Below, piece after piece: positions 17,818 to 26,556 of a stretch of DNA of 64,000 nucleotides. Position 1 is the first letter of the stretch. Every line of letters starts with the position of its first letter. The notes beneath the pieces are model-generated. The model saw nothing but the letters and a program-made list of their open reading frames with translations. It searched no databases and had not been told where the DNA came from. A program made the translations under genes and the position numbers. The stretch is from contig NZ_QQTO01000022.1 in the NCBI RefSeq assembly GCF_003351345.1, positions 1 to 64,000 on the forward strand, in the 5' to 3' direction. This DNA is from Allobosea caraganae (GTDB taxonomy: Bacteria > Pseudomonadota > Alphaproteobacteria > Rhizobiales > Beijerinckiaceae).

Positions 17818-18693
17818 TCAGGCCAGCCCGAGGATGGCGCGCGCCTCCTGCGGCGTGGCGATCGAACCGCCGAGGTTCTCGACGAGGCTGACGCCCTTCT
17901 CGACGAGCTCGGCATTGTCCCGCGCCAGCACGCCCTTGCTGATATAGACGTTGTCCTCGAGCCCGACCCGGACATGGCCGCCGAGCAGCCAGGCCTGGGC
18001 CAGCATCGGGAACTCGTGCCGGCCGATGCCGAAGGCGGCCCAGATGCTGTCCTTGGGCAGCTGCGACTGGAAGTAGAACAGCGTCTCGGGATTGGCGACG
18101 GCGGAATAGCGCACGCCGAGCACGATCTGGAACAGCGCGGGCACCTTGATGATGCCGCGCTCGATGAAGCTCTTGCAGAGGTGCAAGTCGCCGCTGTCGA
18201 AGATCTCGATCTCCGGCAAGGTGCCAGCGGCATAGATACGCCGCGCCATGATTTCGAGGTTGCGCGGCGTGTTGATCACCACGGCGCTGCCCGAGAACAT
18301 CGTGTTGAAGTCGAGCGTGCAGATCTCCGGCTTGAGGTCCTCGACATGGGCGACGCGCCGCTCCGGCGTCGTCAGCGTCGTGCCCGGCGCGGCGACCGAG
18401 GGCTCGTCCTCGGAGGGCATGAAGCGACCACCTTCCCCGGTCGAGAGGTTGATGATGATGTCGGAGCCCGAGTCCCGGATGCGCCCCACGATCTCGCGGA
18501 AGGCCTCGCGGTCCATGCTGCCCTTGCCAGTCGTCACGTCGCGGGCATGGAGATGCGCGACGGCCGCGCCGGCGTTGCCGGCCTCGATCGCGGCGCGCGC
18601 GATCTCCTCCGGCGTGACCGGCAGGCCGGGATGCTGCTCGCGCGTCGTCAGGTTGCCGGTGACGGCGCAGGTCAGGATGGTCTTGCGGCCCAT
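17818..18693 (-). CDS. Beta-keto acid cleavage enzyme (BKACE, DUF849)
   Basis: This 291-residue zinc enzyme family condenses a beta-keto acid with acetyl-CoA, giving acetoacetate and a shorter acyl-CoA; the known example is Kce of lysine fermentation. Zinc ligands expected by homology are H47 and H49 (AHLHARD) and E246 (VGLEDNVY). INLSTGEGG and the late GIGRHEFPM stretch are typical. I start it at the ATG at 18693, with GGAG before it. A longer in-frame reading upstream overlaps the aminotransferase and is a shadow. It directly follows that aminotransferase (17 bases), so the pair probably turns an amino acid into a beta-keto acid and then splits it. Confidence 0.9.
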   Translation of the reverse strand: MGRKTILTCAVTGNLTTREQHPGLPVTPEEIARAAIEAGNAGAAVAHLHARDVTTGKGSMDREAFREIVGRIRDSGSDIIINLSTGEGGRFMPSEDEPSVAAPGTTLTTPERRVAHVEDLKPEICTLDFNTMFSGSAVVINTPRNLEIMARRIYAAGTLPEIEIFDSGDLHLCKSFIERGIIKVPALFQIVLGVRYSAVANPETLFYFQSQLPKDSIWAAFGIGRHEFPMLAQAWLLGGHVRVGLEDNVYISKGVLARDNAELVEKGVSLVENLGGSIATPQEARAILGLA

Positions 18694-18710
18694 GATGGTG
18701 GCTCCGGTAG

Positions 18711-20048
18711 TCAGGCTGGAAGAAGGTCGCTCAGCACGCGGCCGGTGATCTCGACCATCTCGGCGATCTCGTCGGAGGTGACGATATAGGGCGGCGCGAA
18801 CAGCAGATGGTCGCCGTCGCTGCCATCCGCGGTGCCGCTGGAGGGATAGGCGATCAGCCCGGCCTCCTGCAGTTTCACCTTGAGCGTCTCGGCCAGGCGC
18901 AGCGCGCGCGGCAGCGGCTCCTTGGTCTCGCGGTTCTGGACGAACTCCAGAGCCAGGAACAGGCCGCGCCCGCGAATGTCGCCGATATGCGGGTGCTGGC
19001 CGAACCTGGCCTCCAGCGCCTCGCGCAACTCGTCGCCGCGCGCGTTGACCGCGTCGAGCAGATCGTCCTCCTCGATCGTCCTGATCACCGCGACGGCGGC
19101 GGCGCAGGCGACCGGGTGGCTCATATAGGTGTGGCCGTTGGCGAGCAGGCCGGTGCCGGCGCTGAGCACGTCGACCAGGGATTGCGCCACCAGGACCGCC
19201 GCCATCGGCTGATAACCGGCGCCCAGCCCCTTTGCGGTGGTGATGATATCCGGGCAGATCTCCTCGAACGCGCTGGCGAAGAAGCTGCCGGTGCGCCCCA
19301 TCCCGCACATCACCTCGTCGGCGATGAGGAGGACGCCGTACCGGTCGCAGATCTCGCGGATGCGCTTGAAATAGCCGGGAACGGCGGTGACGCAGCCGAG
19401 CGTCGCGCCGACGACCGGCTCGGCGACGAAGGCCGCGACGCGCTCGGGGCCGATGCGCAGGATCTCCGCTTCCAGTTCGTCGGCAACGCGCCTGCCATAG
19501 GCTTCCGCCGTCTCGCCCTCGTCCTGGAAGCGGTAGGCGTGGCAGGGCGCGATATGCGAGACCGGCATCAGCATCGGCGCATAAAGCGCGCGGCGCTGCA
19601 TGTGGCCGCCGACGGAGAGAGCGCCGAGCGTGTTGCCGTGATAGCTCATGCGGCGCGCGATGAAGCGTGTGCGCTCCGGCTCGCCGCGCTCGACCATCGC
19701 CTGCCGCGCCAGCTTCAGCGCCACCTCCATCGCCTCCGAGCCGCTGCCGACGAAGGCGACCCGGCCGGCGCCGAAGCCCTCGGGCGCGCGCTCGATCAGC
19801 AGGCTCGCCAGTTCCTCCGCCGGCTCGTTGGTGAAGAACGAGGTATGGGCGAAGGGCATCTTGCCGACCTGCTCGCGCACCGCGGCGATGACACGCGGGC
19901 TGGAATGGCCGAGACAGGACACGGCCGCGCCGCCGGACGCGTCGAGATAGCGCTTGCCCGCCCGATCGAACAGGTAGGCGCCCTCCCCGCGCACGGCCAC
20001 TGGCAGCGCCCCGGTCAGGCTTCGATGCAGAATCGCGCTCATGGGCAT
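18711..20048 (-). CDS. Class III PLP-dependent aminotransferase
   Basis: This 445-residue fold-type I omega-transaminase moves an amino group from a terminal or beta-amine to pyruvate or 2-oxoglutarate. The PLP lysine is K273 (TTAKGLGAGY), the cofactor aspartate is D244 (IADEVMCGMGRTG), and the phosphate-binding GSGSEA lies near residue 101. I start it at the ATG at 20048; a second ATG six bases later is possible. The longer frame reaching upstream runs across an operator-like region and is rejected. It is the first gene of a leftward pair with BKACE and faces the DapA-like operon across a shared control region. Confidence 0.9.
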   Translation of the reverse strand: MPMSAILHRSLTGALPVAVRGEGAYLFDRAGKRYLDASGGAAVSCLGHSSPRVIAAVREQVGKMPFAHTSFFTNEPAEELASLLIERAPEGFGAGRVAFVGSGSEAMEVALKLARQAMVERGEPERTRFIARRMSYHGNTLGALSVGGHMQRRALYAPMLMPVSHIAPCHAYRFQDEGETAEAYGRRVADELEAEILRIGPERVAAFVAEPVVGATLGCVTAVPGYFKRIREICDRYGVLLIADEVMCGMGRTGSFFASAFEEICPDIITTAKGLGAGYQPMAAVLVAQSLVDVLSAGTGLLANGHTYMSHPVACAAAVAVIRTIEEDDLLDAVNARGDELREALEARFGQHPHIGDIRGRGLFLALEFVQNRETKEPLPRALRLAETLKVKLQEAGLIAYPSSGTADGSDGDHLLFAPPYIVTSDEIAEMVEITGRVLSDLLPA

Positions 20049-20082
20049 GCTTTCGAGAGGGAGGCGTCGGCGACTATCGTGG

Positions 20083-20115
20083 TTGATATACAAAACATTT
20101 GAACGTATATCAAAC
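20083..20115. promoter_or_regulatory. Operator pair between the aminotransferase and DapA-like operons
   Basis: TTGATATAC (20083-20091) and GTATATCAA (20105-20113) form a perfect inverted repeat 13 bases apart. Each arm is part of a copy of a longer motif: read leftward, 20098-20083 is ATGTTTTGTATATCAA, and read rightward, 20103-20115 ends in GTATATCAAAC. The same sequence recurs at 24029-24046 and 30683-30700. It lies 35 bases from the aminotransferase start and 65 from the DapA-like start, where a repressor could control both. Confidence 0.7.
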
Positions 20116-20179
20116 GTGATGACAATGCCGGCAGCCGTCAACTAGGCTGAACGGGCCGGGCGGCAGGAGCGACTGGGCC

Positions 20180-21088
20180 ATGACACGACTGACCGCCGCG
20201 AGCTTCGGAGGCTATGTCCCAGCCATCGTGACGCCCTTCTCCGAGAGCGGCGAGATCATGGAGGACGCGTTCAGCGACCTCGTCGAATGGCTGATCGGGA
20301 ACGGCGCCTCCGCCATCGCGGTCGCCGGCGACAATGGCGAGAGCTGGGCACTCGATATCGGCGAGCGCCAGCGCCTGACCGAGATCGCGGTCAAGCGCTC
20401 GGCCGGCCGCGTGCCGGTGGTGACCGGGATCAGCGCGCCGGGCGCGGTCCAGACGGTGCGCTATGCGAAGGCGGTGATCGATGCCGGCGCGAGCGGCGTG
20501 CTCGCCATGCCGCAGACCTATGTGCTGAAGGCCAGCCGCGAGGAGCTGCTGCGCCGCTTCGACACCCTGGCCAAGGCGGTCGACATCCCGATCGTGCTCT
20601 ATAACTCGCCGCGCCGGACCGGGATCGACATGACGATCGACGACGTCGCGGCGCTGCTCGACGTGGCGCCGATCATCGCCATCAAGGAATCGAACCGCGA
20701 CTTCTTCCACCACACCCATCTGCTGGAGCGCCTGCGCGACCGGATCTCGGTGATGGTCGGGCCCTGCCACTACATCTTCCCGGGCGTCGCGCTCGGCGCG
20801 AAGGGCTTCATCGCGACCGGGCCGGAGCTGCTCGGCAAGGATGCCGGTCGACTGGTCGAGATCGCGCGGCAGGCGCCGGGGCCGGAGATGGCGGCGCTGC
20901 ACTACAAGCTCACGCTCGTCTACCAGACGCTGATGGCGGTGGGCACCTGGCCCTCGGCCTTCAAGGCGGCGCTGAACCTGATCGGCCAGCCGGCCGGCGT
21001 GCCGCGCGATCCGGTGATGCCGCTGGCCGGAGCCGAGCTCGCGCGCCTCAAAAAGGTGCTCGACGAGCTCGGCCTGCTATCCGCCTGA
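20180..21088 (+). CDS. DapA-family aldolase/deaminase (dihydrodipicolinate synthase-like), copy 1
   Basis: This 302-residue TIM-barrel class I aldolase has the Schiff-base lysine at K169 (AIKES) and the tyrosine Y141 (LYNSPRRTG). The loop that reads G-T-T-G-E in DapA reads AGDNGES here (D51, N52), so it is unlikely to be the lysine-biosynthesis enzyme. Family members include pyrroline-4-hydroxy-2-carboxylate deaminase of hydroxyproline breakdown, keto-deoxy sugar acid aldolases and N-acetylneuraminate lyase. It is the first gene of an operon with a three-subunit amine dehydrogenase, the same partnership as in hydroxyproline catabolism, so a cyclic imine product of that dehydrogenase is a plausible substrate. 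Confidence 0.88.
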   Translation: MTRLTAASFGGYVPAIVTPFSESGEIMEDAFSDLVEWLIGNGASAIAVAGDNGESWALDIGERQRLTEIAVKRSAGRVPVVTGISAPGAVQTVRYAKAVIDAGASGVLAMPQTYVLKASREELLRRFDTLAKAVDIPIVLYNSPRRTGIDMTIDDVAALLDVAPIIAIKESNRDFFHHTHLLERLRDRISVMVGPCHYIFPGVALGAKGFIATGPELLGKDAGRLVEIARQAPGPEMAALHYKLTLVYQTLMAVGTWPSAFKAALNLIGQPAGVPRDPVMPLAGAELARLKKVLDELGLLSA

Positions 21089-21109
21089 TCGTCATCGCGG
21101 CAAAGCGCC

Positions 21110-21394
21110 ATGCCCAAGGGATTGAGAATCGACGAGACCCTGGCGAGCCGCCGCTCGTTCCACTTCTCCTTCGAGGGGCGCGAGATCCCCGCCTATGAGG
21201 GCGAGAGCGTCGCGACCGCCCTGCTCGCCGCCGGCATCACCAAACTGCGCTGCAGCCCCGGCGATGGCGGCCCGCGCGGCCTGTTCTGCGCCATGGGCGT
21301 CTGCCAGGAATGCGTCGTCTCGGTCGCGGGGCAGGCTGTCGAGGCCTGCCGCCTGCTGGCAGCTCCCGGCCTCGACGTGAAGGTGCAGCCATGA
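21110..21394 (+). CDS. Small [2Fe-2S] subunit of an HcnABC/opine oxidase-type dehydrogenase
   Basis: This 94-residue ferredoxin-like subunit (Fer2_4 type) has cysteines C60, C65, C68 and C80 in GLFCAMGVCQEC...ACRLL, the [2Fe-2S] ligand spacing of HcnA and of the small subunits of octopine, nopaline and D-hydroxyproline dehydrogenases. It passes electrons between the flavoprotein subunits. Its stop overlaps the start of the next gene in ATGA, indicating translational coupling. It starts 21 bases after the DapA-like gene. Confidence 0.9.
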   Translation: MPKGLRIDETLASRRSFHFSFEGREIPAYEGESVATALLAAGITKLRCSPGDGGPRGLFCAMGVCQECVVSVAGQAVEACRLLAAPGLDVKVQP

Positions 21395-22815
21395 GCGCGC
21401 CTGATGCCTTCGACCTCGCCGTGATCGGCGGCGGCCCGGCCGGCGCCTCCGCCGCAATCGAGGCGGGCAGAGCGGGGCTGCGCGTCGTCCTGCTGGACGA
21501 GGGCCGCAGCGCCGGCGGGCAGGTCTATCGCGCGCCGGTCTCGGGCACCGGCGCATCGTCGGGGCAGCCCGATGGAGCCGTTGGCGACCGGCTGCGCGCC
21601 GATCTCGCGGCAAGTACGGTGGATTGCCGCTTCGACCATCGCATCTGGCTGGTCGAGCGCGGCTTTCGCGTGCATGGGCTGGGGCCGGACGGCCCGGCCA
21701 CGGTCGAGGCGCCGCGCCTCGTCATCGCCGTCGGCGCGCAGGAGCGGCACCGCCCCGTCCCGGGTTGGACGCTTCCGGGCGTGATCGGGCTTGCCGGCGC
21801 GACCAACCTGATCAAGTCGCAAAAAATCCTGCCGGGGCGGCGCGTCGTCGTCGCCGGATCGGGGCCGCTGCTGCTGCTCGTCGCCGCGTCGATCCTGAAG
21901 GCCGGCGGCGAGCTGGCCGCGGTTATCGACGCCAACGGCCGGATGGACTGGCTGCGGCATGCTCCGCAGTTGATGGCGCGACCCGACCTCGTCGGGCGCG
22001 GCGCCAAATGGCTGGCCGCGATCCTGCGCGCCGGCGTGCCGCTGCTGTCGCGCCATGCGTTGCGCCGGATCGTCGGGGACGACCATGTCGAGGGCGTCGT
22101 CGCCGGGCCGGTCACGGGGGATTGGGACCCTTCGGCCAGCGGCGAGTTCCAGATTGCTTGCGATGCGGTCTGCTTCGGCTATGGGCTCGCGCCCGCCACG
22201 GAGACGACGCGGCTTCTGGGCGTGAAGCACGAATACGTACCGGATATGGGCGGCTGGCGCGCCGTGACATTGCCGGACGGGTCGACCTCGGTCGCAGGCC
22301 TCTATGTCTGCGGCGACGGCGCCGGCGTGCTCGGCGCCGCCGCGGCCGCGCTTCAGGGGCGCGTCACCGGCCTCGCCGCCGCGCGCGATTCGGGCCACGC
22401 CAATGCCGCCGATGCGGTCGAACGCCTTCTGCCCCAGGCGGCACGGGCCGGCCGCTTCGGCATGGCCATGACCGGCCTAGCGCTGCCGCGCGACGGGCTG
22501 CTCTCGGCAATGACCCCGGAGACGATCATCTGCCGCTGCGAAGGCCTGCGCCGGGCGGATATCGACAGCGCCATCGCCGCCGGCTCGCAGACGCTGAACG
22601 GCCTGAAATCGGCGACGCGCTGCGGGATGGGGCCCTGCGGCGGCCGGGTCTGCGAGGACACCGCCGCCGCGCTGATCGCCCAGCATACCGGCCTGTCGCG
22701 CGAGGCGATCGGCCAGAGCACGAGCCGGCCGCCGCTGCGCCCCGTCCCGCTCGGTCAATTGGCCGGCGCGTTCAACTACCTGGACCTGCCGATGCCGGAG
22801 CCCGCCCCGCAATGA
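21391..22815 (+). CDS. FAD/[2Fe-2S] large subunit of an HcnB/OoxA-type dehydrogenase
   Basis: The protein is 474 residues from the ATG that overlaps the upstream stop. The N-terminal FAD-binding loop is VIGGGPAGASAA, a second nucleotide-binding loop VVVAGSGPLLLL lies in the middle, and the late CGDGAGVLGA closes the flavin site. The C-terminus carries a BFD-like iron-sulfur segment with cysteines C381, C383, C411, C416 and C421 (IICRCEGL...CGMGPCGGRVC). This layout matches the alpha subunit of HcnB and of opine or D-hydroxyproline dehydrogenases. Its stop overlaps the start of the third subunit in ATGA, so the three are made together as a complex. Confidence 0.9.
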   Translation: MSAPDAFDLAVIGGGPAGASAAIEAGRAGLRVVLLDEGRSAGGQVYRAPVSGTGASSGQPDGAVGDRLRADLAASTVDCRFDHRIWLVERGFRVHGLGPDGPATVEAPRLVIAVGAQERHRPVPGWTLPGVIGLAGATNLIKSQKILPGRRVVVAGSGPLLLLVAASILKAGGELAAVIDANGRMDWLRHAPQLMARPDLVGRGAKWLAAILRAGVPLLSRHALRRIVGDDHVEGVVAGPVTGDWDPSASGEFQIACDAVCFGYGLAPATETTRLLGVKHEYVPDMGGWRAVTLPDGSTSVAGLYVCGDGAGVLGAAAAALQGRVTGLAAARDSGHANAADAVERLLPQAARAGRFGMAMTGLALPRDGLLSAMTPETIICRCEGLRRADIDSAIAAGSQTLNGLKSATRCGMGPCGGRVCEDTAAALIAQHTGLSREAIGQSTSRPPLRPVPLGQLAGAFNYLDLPMPEPAPQ

Positions 22816-23942
22816 GCGGCCACGACGACAGCACGAGCTACGACCTCGCCGTCATCGGCGGCGGCATCATGGGCAGCGCCGCCGCGATCCAGGCGGCGGA
22901 AGGCGGCATGCAAACGGTGCTGATCGAGAAATCCGAGCTCGGCTCGGGCGCCTCGGGCGTCAATGCCGGGACGCTCTCGCTGCAGATCAAGCGCGTCAGG
23001 CTGATGCCCTATGCGATCCGCGGGCACGCACTTTGGGAGCATGCCGGCGACAGGGTCGGCTTCCGCCGGACGGGCGGGCTGACGCTCGCCTTCACCGAGC
23101 CGGAGGCCGAGCGCCTGACCACGACCATGGCGATGAAGAAGGAAGCCGGCGCGCCGATCGTGATGAAGAGCCCGGCCGAGGTCGCCGCCCTCGAGCCCGG
23201 CCTCAACAAGCAGGTCGTGCTGGCGAGCTATTGCGCCGAAGACGGCTATGCCAATTCCAGCCTGACCGGCGTCTATTACCGCGGCCTGCTGGCCGGTGCT
23301 GGCGTCAGGGTGCATGAGCGCCTAGCCGTCGACGGGATCGCGCGCTCGAACGGCGCCTTCATCCTGATCACCGCCGCCGGGCCGATCCGCGCCAAGCGCA
23401 TCCTGATCGCCTGCGGCGGCTGGATGAAGGATGTCGCGGCCATGCTCGGCGTCGACCTGCCGATCCGCGTGCGCATCAACACGGTCGCGGTGACCGAGCG
23501 CTGCCCGCCGGTGGTCGGTTCGGTGATCGGGCATGCGACCGGGCTGCTGACCCTGAAGCAGAAGACCAACGGCACCATCCTGATCGGCGGCGGCTGGCAG
23601 GGCCGCGGCACGCCGAAGGACGGCCGCGGCGAGGTCGTGGCCGAGAGCCTGCTGACCAATCTGCGGCTGGCGCAATTCGCCGTGCCGGCGCTGGGTTCGA
23701 GCCGGATCGCGCGGGTCTGGACCGGGTTCGAGCCGAACGTGCCGGATTTCTACCCGCTGGCCGGGGCCCTGCCCGGCGTGCCCGATGCCTTCATCCTCGG
23801 CTGCGTCAGGGGCGGCTATACGATTGGCCCCTATATCGGCCGGCTGATGGGCGACCTGATCCTCGGCCGCGAGCCCGAGATGCCCCTGTTCGATCCCGCG
23901 CGTTTTGCCCCGGCCAAGGCACAGGCCGCCGCAACGCATTGA
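22812..23942 (+). CDS. DAO-type FAD oxidoreductase, catalytic subunit (HcnC/OoxB-like)
   Basis: This 376-residue protein of the D-amino acid oxidase/glycine oxidase fold oxidises the C-N bond of an amino or imino acid. The FAD loop is VIGGGIMGSAAA near the N-terminus, with LIEKSELGSGAS binding the adenosine. The C-terminal GGYTIGPYIGRLMGDLI helix is typical. With the two preceding subunits it forms a membrane-linked or quinone-reducing dehydrogenase of the HcnABC, octopine or D-hydroxyproline type. The substrate cannot be read directly. It is the last gene before a 165-base gap that holds an operator copy and the promoter of the transporter operon. Confidence 0.9.
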   Translation: MSGHDDSTSYDLAVIGGGIMGSAAAIQAAEGGMQTVLIEKSELGSGASGVNAGTLSLQIKRVRLMPYAIRGHALWEHAGDRVGFRRTGGLTLAFTEPEAERLTTTMAMKKEAGAPIVMKSPAEVAALEPGLNKQVVLASYCAEDGYANSSLTGVYYRGLLAGAGVRVHERLAVDGIARSNGAFILITAAGPIRAKRILIACGGWMKDVAAMLGVDLPIRVRINTVAVTERCPPVVGSVIGHATGLLTLKQKTNGTILIGGGWQGRGTPKDGRGEVVAESLLTNLRLAQFAVPALGSSRIARVWTGFEPNVPDFYPLAGALPGVPDAFILGCVRGGYTIGPYIGRLMGDLILGREPEMPLFDPARFAPAKAQAAATH

Positions 23943-24028
23943 ATTTCATCAATTCCGCCCGCTTTTGCCGCGACAATGGCGATTGACAGGTCGAGGCAGC
24001 ATAGGCTTAGTTGTTTTTATGCGAATTG

Positions 24029-24046
24029 ATGTTTTGTATATAAAAC
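24029..24046 (+). promoter_or_regulatory. Operator-like motif before the amino acid transporter operon
   Basis: ATGTTTTGTATATAAAAC includes the near-palindrome GTTTTGTATATAAAAC (arms GTTTT and AAAAC). It lies 61 bases before the permease start and matches the copies at 20083-20098 and 30683-30700. The AT-rich surroundings (23995-24053) look like a promoter. Confidence 0.7.
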
Positions 24047-24107
24047 TATAGCATTGCGCGAAGCCAGACTGTGTCGACCGAAAAGCGCCGATCCAGCGGA
24101 GAGGTTC

Positions 24108-24764
24108 ATGGGATACGAGTTCGATTGGAGCGGCGTGCTCAATCTCAAGCTGTGGGGATCGGCGCTGTCGATCACGCTCAGCTACGCCGCCGCGACGATC
24201 ATCGGCGGCATGCTCATCGGCGTGGTGCTCGGCGTGCTGATGCTGTCGCCGCGGCTCTGGGTGCGGGCGCCTGCGAGCGGCTATGTCCAGCTCTTCCGCT
24301 GCACGCCGCTGATGGTCCAGATCGTCTGGTTCTACTACGCGCTGCCGATCATCGCCGGCTTCTCGATCTCGGCCTGGATCGCCGGCGGGCTCGGGCTGAC
24401 GCTCTACATGGGCGCCTTCTGCGCCGAGATCTTCCGGGCCGGGGTGATCTCGATCGACAAGGGCCAGTGGAACGCCGCGCGCGCGCTCGGCATGAGCTAC
24501 CTCAAGATGATGCGCCACATCATCCTGCCGCAGGCGGCGCGGCGGATGGTGCCACCCTTCGTCAACCAGTCGGTGCTGCAGCTCAAGAACACCTCGCTGC
24601 TCTACGTCGTGGCCGTGCCCGACCTGATGTACAAGAGCTACGAGATCGCCGCGAGCACCTACCGCCCGCTCGAGACCTACACGGTCGTGGCCTTCATCTA
24701 TTTCCTCATCCTCTACCCGCTCACCAAGCTCGCCAAGCGCCTCGAAGCGCGCGTCGACCGCTGA
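24108..24764 (+). CDS. Polar amino acid ABC transporter permease (HisM/GlnP type)
   Basis: This 218-residue inner-membrane protein has about five hydrophobic segments. The cytoplasmic EAA loop that contacts the ATPase is visible in [19 protein letters not shown] start it at the ATG at 24108, preceded by GGAGAGG; longer frames upstream run into the operator region. Only one permease is present, so the pore is probably a homodimer, which occurs in this family. The ATPase follows 10 bases later. The binding protein is encoded apart, at 29793-30641, behind a copy of the same operator. Confidence 0.92.
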   Translation: MGYEFDWSGVLNLKLWGSALSITLSYAAATIIGGMLIGVVLGVLMLSPRLWVRAPASGYVQLFRCTPLMVQIVWFYYALPIIAGFSISAWIAGGLGLTLYMGAFCAEIFRAGVISIDKGQWNAARALGMSYLKMMRHIILPQAARRMVPPFVNQSVLQLKNTSLLYVVAVPDLMYKSYEIAASTYRPLETYTVVAFIYFLILYPLTKLAKRLEARVDR

Positions 24765-24774
24765 GGAGGCTGCC

Positions 24775-25572
24775 GTGACAGAGACCGCGAACGGCGCCGC
24801 GCCCCGCCCGATGATCCGCCTCTCCGACATCCACAAGGCCTACGGCGCGCACAAGGCGCTGCGCGGCGTCTCGCTCGACGTCGCGGTCGGCGACGTGCGC
24901 GTGCTGATCGGCCCGAGCGGCTGCGGGAAATCGACCCTGCTGCGCTGCGTCAACCTGCTGGAGCAGCCGACCAGCGGCACTGTCGAGGTCGGCAGCGACC
25001 GCTTCGTCTTCACCGAGAACGGGCGCATGCCGCCGGCGCGCCAGCTCGAACGCTTCCGCACCCATCTCGGCATGGTCTTCCAGCAGTTCGACCTGTTCCC
25101 GCACATGACGGCCGTCCAGAACGTCATGTCGGGACCGCTGATCGTCAAGGCGATGCCGAAGGCTGAGGCGCGCGACATCGCCATGGCGCTGCTGGAGAAG
25201 GTCGGGCTCGCCGAGAAGGCGGACGTGCTGCCGCGCAACCTCTCCGGCGGCCAGGCCCAGCGCGTCGCGATCGCCCGCGCGCTGGCGATGGAGCCTGCCG
25301 TGATCCTGTTCGACGAGGCGACCTCGGCGCTCGATCCCGAGCTGGTCGACGAGGTGCTGAAGGTGATGCGCGGCCTCGCCGAGGAGGGCAAGACGATGAT
25401 CATCGTCACGCATGAGATGGGCTTCGCCCGCGACGTCGCGAACCGCGTCTCCTTCATGGATGCCGGGCAGATCGTCGAGGAAGGCGCGGCGGCGGAGGTC
25501 TTCCTGCGCCCGCAGAACCCGCGCACCCGCTCCTTCCTGTCGCGCTTCCACATGCGCGACGGCGCAGCCTGA
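24775..25572 (+). CDS. Polar amino acid ABC transporter ATPase (GlnQ/HisP type)
   Basis: This 265-residue ATPase starts at a GTG with GAGGAGG before it. Walker A is GPSGCGKST, the Q-loop is [10 protein letters not shown], the ABC signature is LSGGQAQR, Walker B is VILFDEAT and the H-loop is THEMGFA. It energises the permease encoded just before it. A second DapA-like gene follows after 37 bases, so uptake and breakdown genes are likely co-transcribed. Confidence 0.95.
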   Translation: MTETANGAAPRPMIRLSDIHKAYGAHKALRGVSLDVAVGDVRVLIGPSGCGKSTLLRCVNLLEQPTSGTVEVGSDRFVFTENGRMPPARQLERFRTHLGMVFQQFDLFPHMTAVQNVMSGPLIVKAMPKAEARDIAMALLEKVGLAEKADVLPRNLSGGQAQRVAIARALAMEPAVILFDEATSALDPELVDEVLKVMRGLAEEGKTMIIVTHEMGFARDVANRVSFMDAGQIVEEGAAAEVFLRPQNPRTRSFLSRFHMRDGAA

Positions 25573-25609
25573 TTTCTCCTAGGGGGCCTGCCCCGCAAGA
25601 CGAGGTGAG

Positions 25610-26524
25610 ATGATGAAGAAGCCTGATTTCCGCGGCGTGATCCCGGCCCTGACCACTCCTTTCCGCCACGACCAGTCGCTCGACGCCGACGCCTTCGGCG
25701 TTCTCGCCGAGACGGTGATCGCGGACGGCGTCAACGGCCTGCTGGTCAATGGCTGCACCGGCGAGAGCTGGGCGCTCTCCGACGACGAGCGCGGCATCGT
25801 CTTCCGCACCGCGGTCGAGGCGGCGAAGGGGCGCGTGCCGGTCGTCGCCGGCTGCAGCGCCATCTTCGCCAAGGAGGCGATCAAGAAGATCGAGCAGGCG
25901 GCCAAGGCCGGTTGCGACGTCGCGATGGTCTCGGCGCCCTGGTACATCATCCCCGGCGAGGAGGAGATCGCCGACCATTTCCGCCAGGTGATCCAGGCCA
26001 GCCCGCTGCCGATCCTGCTCTACAACATCCCGCGGCGCACCGGCGTCCATCTCAGCCTGAACCTGATCGACCGGCTCGCCGACGAGGACAAGGTCGTCGC
26101 CATCAAGGAAAGCTCCAAGGACTGGGGCACGCTCTCCTCGGTGATCCGGCTCGCGGGCGACCGCATCAGCGTCTTCGCCGGCTATGCCAGCTTCTTCGGC
26201 CTCGCCGCGATCAGCGAGGGCGCGGTCGGCTACATGGATTCCGGCACGCCGGTCTTCGGCGCGACCTCGCCGCAATTCTACAAGGCCGCGACGACCGGCG
26301 ACCTCGCGACCGCACGGCGCATCCAGGCCGAGATGGCCAACATGCTCGCCTCGTTCTTCGGGCTCGGCACCTTCCCGGCCAGCGTGAAGGCCTCGCTCGA
26401 CCTGATCGGCCGGCCGGGCGGTCGCACCCGCGACCCGATCCGCCCGCTGACCGAGGCGCAGCGCGAGCAGCTCCGCGCCGTCATGGAAAGCAGCGGCTTC
26501 CTCGAACGCGCCCGCGCCGCCTAA
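25610..26524 (+). CDS. DapA-family aldolase/deaminase, copy 2
   Basis: This 304-residue TIM-barrel class I aldolase has the Schiff-base lysine K166 (AIKES) and the tyrosine Y138 (LYNIPRRTG). The substrate loop keeps the usual pattern, NGCTGES, unlike copy 1 at 20180. It shares the RRTG and KES motifs and length with copy 1 and is a paralog in the same cluster. GAGGTGAG stands before the ATG pair; the second ATG three bases later is equally possible. Its neighbours, a GSAM-like aminotransferase and an SDR, suggest that it forms or cleaves a keto acid that is then aminated or reduced. It is not the biosynthetic DapA by context. Confidence 0.88.
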   Translation: MMKKPDFRGVIPALTTPFRHDQSLDADAFGVLAETVIADGVNGLLVNGCTGESWALSDDERGIVFRTAVEAAKGRVPVVAGCSAIFAKEAIKKIEQAAKAGCDVAMVSAPWYIIPGEEEIADHFRQVIQASPLPILLYNIPRRTGVHLSLNLIDRLADEDKVVAIKESSKDWGTLSSVIRLAGDRISVFAGYASFFGLAAISEGAVGYMDSGTPVFGATSPQFYKAATTGDLATARRIQAEMANMLASFFGLGTFPASVKASLDLIGRPGGRTRDPIRPLTEAQREQLRAVMESSGFLERARAA

Positions 26525-26556
26525 GCTGCAGCAGAACCTGACCAGGGAGAAGCGAG

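Noticed and set aside
18694..19308. Upstream extension of the BKACE frame
   Set aside because: It overlaps the aminotransferase in another frame, with low-complexity sequence. The ATG at 18693 has GGAG and matches the family start.
21624..22811. Upstream extension giving a 772-residue oxidoreductase fusion
   Set aside because: The first 400 codons are an out-of-frame shadow of the HcnB-like gene. The real catalytic subunit starts at 22812, with an ATGA overlap.
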